DNA of 34,351 nt from Desulfotignum sp. (GTDB taxonomy: Bacteria > Desulfobacterota > Desulfobacteria > Desulfobacterales > Desulfobacteraceae): contig JAABUD010000224.1 in NCBI GenBank assembly GCA_011389555.1, positions 1 through 34,351 on the forward strand, read 5' to 3'. Under the pieces are notes generated by a model that had not been told where the DNA came from, made no database searches, and saw only the letters and a program-made list of their open reading frames with translations. This document shows positions 25,119 to 32,434 of the stretch, piece after piece. Numbering within the stretch: the stretch's first letter is position 1; each line of letters begins with the position of its first letter. The position numbers and the translations under genes are program-made.

Positions 25119-25784
25119 ATGTTCAAACGGTTGAAATTTCTGATTTATACCCGGGGATTCATCTGGTTTGCCTATTACCTGGTCAAATGCTACAGCCGCA
25201 CATTCCGGCTCAGGGTTGAAAACGAGGCCGGCTGGAAAACGCTGCGGCATGAAGGAATTCCTGTGCTGCTGTGCACCTGGCACCAGCAGTTTTTCGCCGC
25301 CATCGCCCATTTTGAAACCTATGCCGGGTATCATCCGGGGCTGATGATTTCCCGAAGCCGGGACGGGGATCTGATTTCCGGGGTGGCCAACCGGGTGGGA
25401 TGGCATACGCCCAGGGGCTCTTCCTCCCGGGGGGGCAAAGATGCCATGACCGCCATGATTGCCCACTTAAAGGAACACGGGTTCGGTGCCCATATTCTGG
25501 ACGGCCCCACAGGGCCCATGGGCAAGATAAAACCCGGCATCATCCGCATGGCCCATGCTGCCCAGGCCCGGGTGGTACCGTTTTATGTGACAGCGGACAA
25601 GGCCTGGTTCTTCAATTCCTGGGACCGGTTCATGCTGCCGAAACCCTTTTCCCGGGTTTGCATCACATTCGGCGAAGCGCTCCATCTGGCGCCGGCCACC
25701 ACGCCGGAAGCGTTTGAACAGCAGCGGCAGGACCTGGAAACCCGGCTCCGGCCCCGATTGTTTCATCTTACCACCAAGGAGTGA
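25119..25784 (+). CDS. DUF374 lysophospholipid acyltransferase-family protein
   Basis: The protein has 221 residues from the ATG at 25119, which has GGAGGT eight bases upstream; an earlier in-frame ATG inside the UbiD gene is not credible. A hydrophobic N-terminal segment (about 5-25) anchors it to the membrane. CTWHQQFFAAI carries the probable catalytic His, and SRDGDLIS, RGSSSRGG and LDGPTGPMGKIKPG are the conserved DUF374 blocks. The family resembles LpxL/HtrB-type and PlsC-type acyltransferases and probably acylates a lipid such as lipid A or a phospholipid. It lies 64 bp after the decarboxylase gene. Confidence 0.88.
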   Translation: MFKRLKFLIYTRGFIWFAYYLVKCYSRTFRLRVENEAGWKTLRHEGIPVLLCTWHQQFFAAIAHFETYAGYHPGLMISRSRDGDLISGVANRVGWHTPRGSSSRGGKDAMTAMIAHLKEHGFGAHILDGPTGPMGKIKPGIIRMAHAAQARVVPFYVTADKAWFFNSWDRFMLPKPFSRVCITFGEALHLAPATTPEAFEQQRQDLETRLRPRLFHLTTKE

Positions 25785-25788
25785 GATC

Positions 25789-26160
25789 ATGGATCATAAA
25801 CCATCTCCCAGTGTTTTTTTTCATTTCCGGTTCAAGTTTCTGGCCGTCACGTCCATTGCCTTTCTCATGTATGTCATTTTGACCAGCGCATCAGACTTCA
25901 GCCAGTTTGCGGGCAGCATGCAGTTCAAGCTGCTGGGGCCGTTTTTCATCATCTCCGGGTTGATGTTTCTTATGTTCAGAAAATTCCCCATTAAATGCCC
26001 CCACTGCGCCCGGGTGCTTCCCACCAAAACGGACTGGACCTGCCCGAATTGTCATAAAAAACAGGGCAAAGAGCGGTATCTGATGGAAAAATGCGTGCAT
26101 TGCAGACAGATGGCTGCCACCAGCGAATGTGACCGGTGCAGAAAAGAGTTCCGGCTGTAG
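25789..26160 (+). CDS. Membrane protein with two zinc ribbons
   Basis: The protein has 123 residues from the ATG at 25789, four bases after the acyltransferase stop and preceded by AAGGAG. Two membrane spans (about 12-32 and 44-62) are followed by two cysteine pairs CPHC/CPNC and then CVHC/CDRC, i.e. two zinc ribbons on the cytoplasmic side or in the C-terminal tail. I do not recognise a named family. It ends the plus-strand operon and faces the convergent DUF294 gene across 3 bp, with no obvious terminator. Confidence 0.8.
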   Translation: MDHKPSPSVFFHFRFKFLAVTSIAFLMYVILTSASDFSQFAGSMQFKLLGPFFIISGLMFLMFRKFPIKCPHCARVLPTKTDWTCPNCHKKQGKERYLMEKCVHCRQMAATSECDRCRKEFRL

Positions 26161-26163
26161 CAA

Positions 26164-27618
26164 TTACACCACGCCCGTGAACTCCATGTTCAGTTTCTGC
26201 TGGAAATTTTCGATGGTCTTGAAAATTTCCTTGAGCATGTGCCGGTCCAGGTGGGACAGGTTGTCCGGGTTGATGTAATTGTCCGGGGGCGTACCCTCGT
26301 CCATGATGTTGGTGATCTGGCGCCGGAACCGCAGTTTCATCAAAAAATCATAGCACTGGACCAGGTTGTGATGTTCTTTGGCCGTGATGGCATGTCGGGT
26401 GTACAGCCGGAACAGCCGTTTCAGGGTATGGGTCTGGGATATATTGTTTTTCAGGGCATATACCCGGGTGACGTCCGTGATGGGCAGCATGGCATACTTG
26501 ATGTCAAAGGCGTTTTTGTTCTGACCGTCCGTGGCTTTTTTCAGTTTGCCGAACAACCCGATGGGCGGCCGGAAGTACAGGGCGTTTTCCGTCATGTTCC
26601 TCAGAAAGCCGGACCACCCCTGGATGCAGTCAAACAGATGATCCTTGAGTGTCGAAGACAGAGACAGGTCCCCGTAGGTCCCTTTGAAATCGAAAAAAAT
26701 GCTGGAATACAGCAGATCTTCCGGCTTGGCCTTGCGGATCCAGGTGTGAAAATACTGTTTCCAGACAGACAGCGGCTGGCACCATTTCGGGTTCTTGGCC
26801 ATGTTGTTCCCGTCACAGAACCGGTATCCCGCCATATCCAGCCGGGTGCACACCCGGTCGGCCAGGCCGTTGAAATAGGCTGTGGCCGCTGCTGCCTCTG
26901 TGTCTGATGCGGGGTCTGCATACACGATGGCATTGTCCTGGTCCGACACCAGGGTCTGTTCCTCCCGCCCTTCTGACCCCATGGTCAGAAACACGAAGGG
27001 GCAGGGCGCGGGTCCGACTTCTTCCAGGGTAAAGGCCATGATTTTATGGAGGATGGCATCGGAAAACGTGGTGATGATCCGGGTGATCACTTCCGGTTTC
27101 ACTCCGTTGTCTATGGGATCCAGCAGCATGCGGCACAGCCGGGCGTGAAAGTTTTTCAGATCATCCATGTCTGTGGCTGCGGTAATGGTTTTTAGCAGCA
27201 GATACGTGTCTTTTGTCTGGGCCGCGATCAGGTCTTTTTCCGTCAAGATGCCGGAGATGGCACCGGATTCTCCGCACACGGCCAGGTGCCGCTTGTCTTT
27301 GTCGATCATGGTCAGAAACGCTTCAAACACCTGGCAGTCGGAGGAAAGGGTGATCACGGGCGAGGACATGATTCCGGACACCGGGGTGTCGGTGGGCAGG
27401 TCCCGTGCCAAAACCTTTTTTCGCAGATCCGCATCCGTGACAATGCCGGCGATCTGCCGGGAATCATTTTTGACCAGGATGGCAGAGGCATTGGACCGGC
27501 TCATTTTCCGAGCGGCCTGACTCACCGGGGTATCCATGGGACAGGTGGCGATGTTGGCCCGGAAGATGGCGGACACAGGCTGGTTGAAAAATGCCGACAG
27601 GGAGGAATCTTTTTTCAT
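26164..27618 (-). CDS. CBS-domain/DUF294 putative nucleotidyltransferase
   Basis: The protein has 484 residues from the ATG at 27618, which overlaps the LemA-like stop as ATGA; a longer start at 27687 is unlikely. Two CBS domains (about 20-132) contain VSQAARKMSRSNASAILV and the nucleotide-binding-type repeats. The DUF294 domain carries the nucleotidyltransferase-like motif GSEGREEQ (214-221) and the acidic pair Asp226/Asp228 in SDQDNA, like the GlnD/PII-uridylyltransferase head. A DUF294 C-terminal domain follows. CBS/DUF294 proteins commonly lie next to acetate permease and acyl-CoA synthetase genes, so it probably senses adenylates and modifies a target. The target is unknown. Confidence 0.9.
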   Translation of the reverse strand: MKKDSSLSAFFNQPVSAIFRANIATCPMDTPVSQAARKMSRSNASAILVKNDSRQIAGIVTDADLRKKVLARDLPTDTPVSGIMSSPVITLSSDCQVFEAFLTMIDKDKRHLAVCGESGAISGILTEKDLIAAQTKDTYLLLKTITAATDMDDLKNFHARLCRMLLDPIDNGVKPEVITRIITTFSDAILHKIMAFTLEEVGPAPCPFVFLTMGSEGREEQTLVSDQDNAIVYADPASDTEAAAATAYFNGLADRVCTRLDMAGYRFCDGNNMAKNPKWCQPLSVWKQYFHTWIRKAKPEDLLYSSIFFDFKGTYGDLSLSSTLKDHLFDCIQGWSGFLRNMTENALYFRPPIGLFGKLKKATDGQNKNAFDIKYAMLPITDVTRVYALKNNISQTHTLKRLFRLYTRHAITAKEHHNLVQCYDFLMKLRFRRQITNIMDEGTPPDNYINPDNLSHLDRHMLKEIFKTIENFQQKLNMEFTGVV

Positions 27619-28187
27619 TTCAGCCCCCAGGGGTCGAAACAGGTGATATCGATCAAGGGAAAATGCAGGTGGTTCAGATGGAACCATTTTGCGGTGAACA
27701 TGCCGGGAAACACCTTTTTGCGGTTGTCAAAGTAGGCGGCTTCCTTGTTGTACCGCCGGGCCGCATACAGGGTTTCCAAATACCGGTCCGCTGTTTCCTG
27801 TACCCGGGGATGCGTGGGGCCGATCCTCCGGGCCAGGGCATCCAGGTCTTTTGCCAGGCGGGACTGGGCCTGTTCGAAAATGTGAACCAGATCCGGATCC
27901 AGGGGGGTATCGGGTGTGCGGAACCGGTCCAGCAGGGTCCGGATCTGTTCTTCGGTGTCATGGATCCGGGTTCGGATTGGGGCCGCATCCGCCCCTTTTG
28001 CCAAAGCCACCAGGGCCGGTATCGGGTCCAGCTGGGTTTCACAGGCAGTGATCATCAGCTCTGTGGCCTTATGGACCCGGTTTTTAGACCGCAGCATGCT
28101 GGTATAACTGCCGAAAATCACGCAGAACATCAGAATGGCGAGGACAACGGCACACAGGCCGGCAAAGGTGAGCCATGGTTTTTTCAT
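27615..28187 (-). CDS. LemA-like membrane-anchored protein
   Basis: The protein has 190 residues. A single N-terminal span (about 6-28, LTFAGLCAVVLAILMFCVIFG) is followed by a long helical domain. The end of that domain, AARRYNKEAAYFDNRKKVFPG, has the typical LemA-family pattern of Tyr-Asn and Phe-Pro residues, but the rest is divergent. AGGAGATC precedes the ATG. It sits between the sensor-exonuclease gene (73 bp upstream) and the CBS/DUF294 gene (4-bp overlap), so it may anchor or tune that signalling unit at the membrane. Function is not established. Confidence 0.75.
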   Translation of the reverse strand: MKKPWLTFAGLCAVVLAILMFCVIFGSYTSMLRSKNRVHKATELMITACETQLDPIPALVALAKGADAAPIRTRIHDTEEQIRTLLDRFRTPDTPLDPDLVHIFEQAQSRLAKDLDALARRIGPTHPRVQETADRYLETLYAARRYNKEAAYFDNRKKVFPGMFTAKWFHLNHLHFPLIDITCFDPWGLK

Positions 28188-28260
28188 GAACAGATCTCCT
28201 GGTTGAAAGTTGACCGGATGGACCGCATGTAGTGATCCCTATCACGGGTGAAGGCATGAA

Positions 28261-30291
28261 TCAATATTTTAATCGGGCATAATAGGACTTTTCCGAAGCA
28301 TGCATGGCATCTCTCAACGTCAGAATCCCGTTGCTGTTCAGTATCTGGATCAGTTTCAGAAAAATCTCCGCCGTGGTCAGGGCATCTCCCAGTGCCGTGT
28401 GCCGGCCCACGATGGCAATTCCCAGTCTCCGGGCAATGTTTTCCATGTCATGCGTTTCATGCACGGGATGCAGGATGGCCGACAGGAGCAGCGTATCCAG
28501 TACCGGGTTGGTGAACCGGATATGGGTGGCTGTTTCCTTGAGTTTGAGCAGTTTCATGTCAAATGCGATATTGTGGCCCACCAGCACGGTGTCGGCCACA
28601 AACCGCCTGAACCGGGGCAGGACCTCTTCAATGGGATCTTTGTCCGCCACCATTTCCTGGTGGATGCCGTGAATCCGGTAGGAGGTCACCGGGATATCCC
28701 GCCCGGGATTCACCAGTTCTTCGAACACTTCGTCGGACAGAAGCCGGCTGTTCACGATTCTCACCGCTCCCATGGAGATGATCTCGTCTCCCCCTTCCGG
28801 ATTCAACCCCGTGGTTTCCGTGTCAAACACCGTGTAGGTCAGATCGGTGAGCCGGGTGTCCAGCAGGGTCTGGTTGTCGTCTCGGATCTTGAACAGGTCG
28901 AAATCGTAAAATTCCGGCCGGGAACCGGCCAGCACGGGTGTCCGGTGGGATATCTCAGGCGGCTCTGATGATTTTTTCACGGATAAAATGAGGTGGGAGT
29001 AGTGTGTGTCGCCCGATTCCGGGAGATCGAGCCGGGCATTGTTGAGGGTGAGAATCGATTTAAAGCCGGGCAGGGCGTTGATGGTTGTCTTTATGATGGT
29101 GTCCAGGGCCGGTTTGTCCACAGGGATCCCATCCCAGGTGATATCGAACTGTATCCGGCCGGAAGCGTCGCTGACGCTCAGGTCGAATTCAATGGCATAG
29201 GTCCAGTCCGACAGTGTTCTGAACAAAAAGACAACGGCCCGGGTGAGTGAATAGGTGTCTGCCGTCATCCATTCATTCCGGGGAAGGTCGTGCACGTTGA
29301 TCCGGATATCATGGGTCCGTCCGGTGAGTTTCTGGATGTTGAAAAGGAACCGGGCCAGATCGAGCCGGGACAGGGGCAGGCGGGAGAGATAGGTATTCTG
29401 GATCGTATCGGACAGGAGTCGGAACTGTTGTTCTGCCGCATCCTGTTTTTCCAGAAATTGATGAAATTCAGCCAGATCCCGCTGCATGGACCTGAATTGT
29501 TCGATATCCCGGGTGATATCGAGGATGGCCAGAATAAATCCCGTGATCTGGTTGGTTTTGTCCAGGACCGGGATGGCCTCCACACTCACCAGACTGTGAT
29601 CCCCGATGGGGGTGATGAAAAAGGACCCGGCACTGTTTTCCCCTGCGCCCAGCTGTTCATCGATCTCTTCCATGGCATGGGAAATCAGGTCTTTGTCCAC
29701 CAGATGAAAGATGGACCGGCCCAGGCCCATGAATTGTTCCGTCTTGTCCCGGGCCATGGTGCAGGTGAAGATATGTCTGGCCAGGGAGTTGTACAACAGG
29801 ATCCGGCCGTTCTGGTTGCAGATGATCACGCCCTGGGGCAGTTCGCCCATGATGGCGGCCAGCAGGTTTCTTTCCTGCTCGGTCTCTTTTCTGGCTGCCA
29901 CCATCTGGGTTGTAATGTCCTGGTTCAACTTTTCAAAGGTGTCGGCAAAGGTGTTGATGGTCCGGGCCAGGGCCTGAATATCCCGGTTGCCTTTGACCGG
30001 GATGCGGAAACACGGATTGGATGCATAAATCAGGGCCAGGTCCCCGGAAATTTTTCGGACCGGTTTGATGTAATTGGCGTATACCAGATCGGACAACGCC
30101 CAGAAAAAGATGCTCAACAGCAGGCCCCCGGCCAGCAGAACCGGCAGGTGGTGTTCGATGATGGACAGGACCACCCCGGCCTGGCCCGGAGTCAGGTGGA
30201 ACCAGATATAGACCGCTGTGCCCGCGACAATCAGCCCAATGACCAGCGCAGCAGTCAGAGCGAAGATCCAGAATCGGTGACTCAGTGTCAT
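28261..30291 (-). CDS. Membrane sensor (HAMP-PAS) fused to a DEDDh 3'-5' exonuclease domain
   Basis: The protein has 676 residues. Two membrane spans (about 8-30 and 50-70) are followed by a HAMP-like segment (75-125), a PAS domain (about 140-265), and a helical plus alpha/beta region (270-440) that resembles a degenerate histidine kinase without a clear H-box. The C-terminal ~200 residues are a DnaQ-like exonuclease with a complete DEDDh set: Asp490 and Glu492 in FDTETTGL, Asp578 in HNIAFD, His631 and Asp636 in RHTALGD. It would be a membrane-anchored nuclease whose activity may respond to a sensed signal. No ribosome-binding site is visible: a 16-bp hairpin ends 13 bases before the ATG. It lies between the symporter and LemA-like genes. 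Confidence 0.9.
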   Translation of the reverse strand: MTLSHRFWIFALTAALVIGLIVAGTAVYIWFHLTPGQAGVVLSIIEHHLPVLLAGGLLLSIFFWALSDLVYANYIKPVRKISGDLALIYASNPCFRIPVKGNRDIQALARTINTFADTFEKLNQDITTQMVAARKETEQERNLLAAIMGELPQGVIICNQNGRILLYNSLARHIFTCTMARDKTEQFMGLGRSIFHLVDKDLISHAMEEIDEQLGAGENSAGSFFITPIGDHSLVSVEAIPVLDKTNQITGFILAILDITRDIEQFRSMQRDLAEFHQFLEKQDAAEQQFRLLSDTIQNTYLSRLPLSRLDLARFLFNIQKLTGRTHDIRINVHDLPRNEWMTADTYSLTRAVVFLFRTLSDWTYAIEFDLSVSDASGRIQFDITWDGIPVDKPALDTIIKTTINALPGFKSILTLNNARLDLPESGDTHYSHLILSVKKSSEPPEISHRTPVLAGSRPEFYDFDLFKIRDDNQTLLDTRLTDLTYTVFDTETTGLNPEGGDEIISMGAVRIVNSRLLSDEVFEELVNPGRDIPVTSYRIHGIHQEMVADKDPIEEVLPRFRRFVADTVLVGHNIAFDMKLLKLKETATHIRFTNPVLDTLLLSAILHPVHETHDMENIARRLGIAIVGRHTALGDALTTAEIFLKLIQILNSNGILTLRDAMHASEKSYYARLKY

Positions 30292-30304
30292 GGGTCGGAA
30301 ACAG

Positions 30305-30342
30305 GAAGAATTCCGGTCACACCAGGGTGACCGGAATTCTTC
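30305..30342 (-). terminator. Perfect 16-bp hairpin between symporter micro-gene and sensor-exonuclease gene
   Basis: GAAGAATTCCGGTCAC (30305-30320), a six-base loop and its exact complement (30327-30342) form a very stable hairpin. In the direction of transcription it is followed by CTGTTTCC, a poor T-run, so termination may be partial. It could separate symporter expression from the regulator genes, or act on translation of the gene whose ATG is 13 bases on. Confidence 0.55.
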
Positions 30343-30371
30343 ATCAAAAGGTTACGAATCAAACCCGGGGA

Positions 30372-30458
30372 CTATCCCCACCATCCCCAGCTGAACGTGC
30401 ATACAAAAAATATGCAGAAAATCAGGGTGCCTATGAGATATTTGTCTTCAAGTGCCAT
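30372..30458 (-). CDS. 28-residue single-span membrane peptide next to the symporter
   Basis: A very short gene: ATG at 30458, TAG at 30372-30374, with an excellent AAGGAGAAATACC ribosome-binding site. The peptide has a charged start (MALEDKYL), one hydrophobic span (IGTLIFCIFFVCTF) and an aromatic end (SWGWWG). It lies 47 bp after the symporter stop and before a strong hairpin, so it is in the symporter transcript. The size, span and position suggest a small accessory subunit or regulator of the symporter, but no family is recognised. Confidence 0.7.
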   Translation of the reverse strand: MALEDKYLIGTLIFCIFFVCTFSWGWWG

Positions 30459-30505
30459 GGTATTTCTCCTTTATTTTCAGGTTGTCAGATTCATCGTCCG
30501 GATGA

Positions 30506-32293
30506 TCACATATCATCGGCTTCCTTGGTCACGTCCATGGTTTCCTCGTCGGCCCGGCGGATCTGTTCTTCCGATGTGGTGGACATTTCCGCTTTAAAAC
30601 ACAGGCCCCACATCATCACGATGCCCAAAATCCACCAGATGATCTGCCAGGACCAGATGGGCGGAAACCCGGCAAAAGAGATGGCGTTGTTGCCGATGAG
30701 CACCCCGGGACCGATGGCCATGAAAAACCAGATGGGCACGGCGATTTTCATGTATCCGCGCCAGCGTTTGCCTTTCTCGCTGGGGCCGTCAATGGAGTTG
30801 AGCCATTCCCGGACCTCTTTCTGCCGGGCAATGGTCTCTTCATTGTCTTTCAGACCCAGACCCCGGCACAGGTATGCCACGCCCAGGCCCACGAAAATCC
30901 CCCAGCCGGCCGTATGGATGGACAACGGATACTGCCATACATAGTAGGTGAGGAAACAGGCGATAATGGCGCTGATCAGGCCCAGTACCACGCCGATGCT
31001 CGGAAATTTGAATCCCCAGTGCACCCCCAGCAGGGCCAGGTACATGATGGTACCGAATGCCGTGGCAAACCCGCCGATCATGACGATGGCATCCGTGGAG
31101 GTCAACGACACCACCACGGCAGCCACGGCCAGGATGGTGGCAAAGATCCGGTTGGTCCAGATCTGTTCGGAGTGGGAGCCGCCCTGTTTTCTGACATACC
31201 GCCACCACACATCCCGCTGGATAATGGTGCCGCCCGTGCCGATATAGGGCGCTGCCGTAGAATGGATGGCAGCAATGGCGCCCATGAACACCAGACCCAT
31301 GAGTGGCCCTGGCATAAATTTAGTCATGAGCATGGGCACCACATCTCCGTCCACCTGGGGGGCCAGGTTGCCGGCCATCATCAGGATCCGGGCGCCGATG
31401 CCCTGGAACGCGGTGAAAAAGAACAGGGCCAGGCCCACAACGAATGTGGACATGAACACCTGCTGCCAGGCCAGGGGCTTGGGAGATGAAATACCAAAAT
31501 TCCACAGGGTGAATGCCGGAGAGGACTGGATCCCCATGAGGGCGAACATATAGGTGAGGATCATCACCGCGGTCCACCCGCCGGAGCCCAGGCCGAAGTG
31601 GATCAGACCGGGCACCTTCATGTATTTTTCTTCAAGGCCGCCCATGGAGGCCACAAATCCCGACCACCCGCCGAACAAAGGACTTGTGATGGTGTAAAAT
31701 CCCAGCAGGATGATGCCGCCCACAAGCAGGCAGAACTGCAGCACCCCCACCCAGGTGGAGGCTTTGAGACCGCCGGTGACCACATAGAACCAGACGATAA
31801 AGGCCATGAAAATCAGCCCTGCGGTCTCGGGTACGCCTGCGGTCCAGTAGAACAGTTTGGCAGCAGCAATGAGCTGGAGCCCGGAGTAGAAGATGGAATA
31901 GAGAAACGCCGCCAGTACCGTGAGCCACCTTACCGCTTCATTGTTGTAGTAATAGGCGAACATGTCGCCCGGCGTGATAAACCCGTAGCGCTTGCCCATG
32001 AGCCAGTTGCGCTTGGCAAAGAACGCCCCGGTGATGGGGATGGTGAGCACGTAAAAAGAAGCAAAGGCATATACCAGCCCGGCCTTCCAGATCAGACCCG
32101 GATGGCCGATAAAGGTCCACCCGGAAAACGAGGCAGCGGTGGCAGCCATTAAAAATGCGATGAACGGAATGGAGCGGCCGGCGATGCCATACCCCGAAGC
32201 TGTCTTTTCAGTGAAAAATCCTTTCAGGCCCCACCAGAAACAGTAGATGATGTACAGTACCAGAAAAATCCATACCCATATTTTTGGATCCAT
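30506..32293 (-). CDS. Sodium:solute symporter (SSS family), probable short-chain monocarboxylate uptake
   Basis: The protein has 595 residues with 13-15 hydrophobic spans. The N-terminus has the SSS pattern YGIAGRSIPFIAFLMAATAASFSGWTFIG, and later SSS blocks include AAIHSTAAPYIGTGGTIIQRD and the TSTDAIVMIGGFATAFG segment. The C-terminal ~100 residues are a charged stretch with two further spans and an acidic tail. SSS proteins import solutes with sodium; the acetate/propionate assignment rests on the acyl-CoA synthetase upstream. AGGAGGAAACAAATT precedes the ATG. The 141-bp gap from the synthetase gene holds an unusual leader. Confidence 0.9.
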   Translation of the reverse strand: MDPKIWVWIFLVLYIIYCFWWGLKGFFTEKTASGYGIAGRSIPFIAFLMAATAASFSGWTFIGHPGLIWKAGLVYAFASFYVLTIPITGAFFAKRNWLMGKRYGFITPGDMFAYYYNNEAVRWLTVLAAFLYSIFYSGLQLIAAAKLFYWTAGVPETAGLIFMAFIVWFYVVTGGLKASTWVGVLQFCLLVGGIILLGFYTITSPLFGGWSGFVASMGGLEEKYMKVPGLIHFGLGSGGWTAVMILTYMFALMGIQSSPAFTLWNFGISSPKPLAWQQVFMSTFVVGLALFFFTAFQGIGARILMMAGNLAPQVDGDVVPMLMTKFMPGPLMGLVFMGAIAAIHSTAAPYIGTGGTIIQRDVWWRYVRKQGGSHSEQIWTNRIFATILAVAAVVVSLTSTDAIVMIGGFATAFGTIMYLALLGVHWGFKFPSIGVVLGLISAIIACFLTYYVWQYPLSIHTAGWGIFVGLGVAYLCRGLGLKDNEETIARQKEVREWLNSIDGPSEKGKRWRGYMKIAVPIWFFMAIGPGVLIGNNAISFAGFPPIWSWQIIWWILGIVMMWGLCFKAEMSTTSEEQIRRADEETMDVTKEADDM

Positions 32294-32434
32294 AATTTGT
32301 TTCCTCCTGTTGTCTCATTATTGAGAATTGATCGGATCATGTATGATTATCATGATTCATAAAGGCATCATCAGGGCATACCTATCACCTCCTTTCTTCT
32401 GTAAGTAGCTGTAAATACGCACAAAAGGTCTGTT
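32294..32434 (-). promoter_or_regulatory. Symporter leader with two-codon ORF and palindrome
   Basis: On the minus strand a perfect 11-base anti-SD match, AAGGAGGTGAT (32394-32384), is followed four bases later by ATG CCC TGA (32379-32371), a Met-Pro-stop mini-ORF. Just downstream is ATGAT-T-ATCAT (32343-32353), a perfect palindrome. The strong site and two-codon ORF could set translation or mRNA stability of the symporter, or be the relic of a lost gene. Confidence 0.45.
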
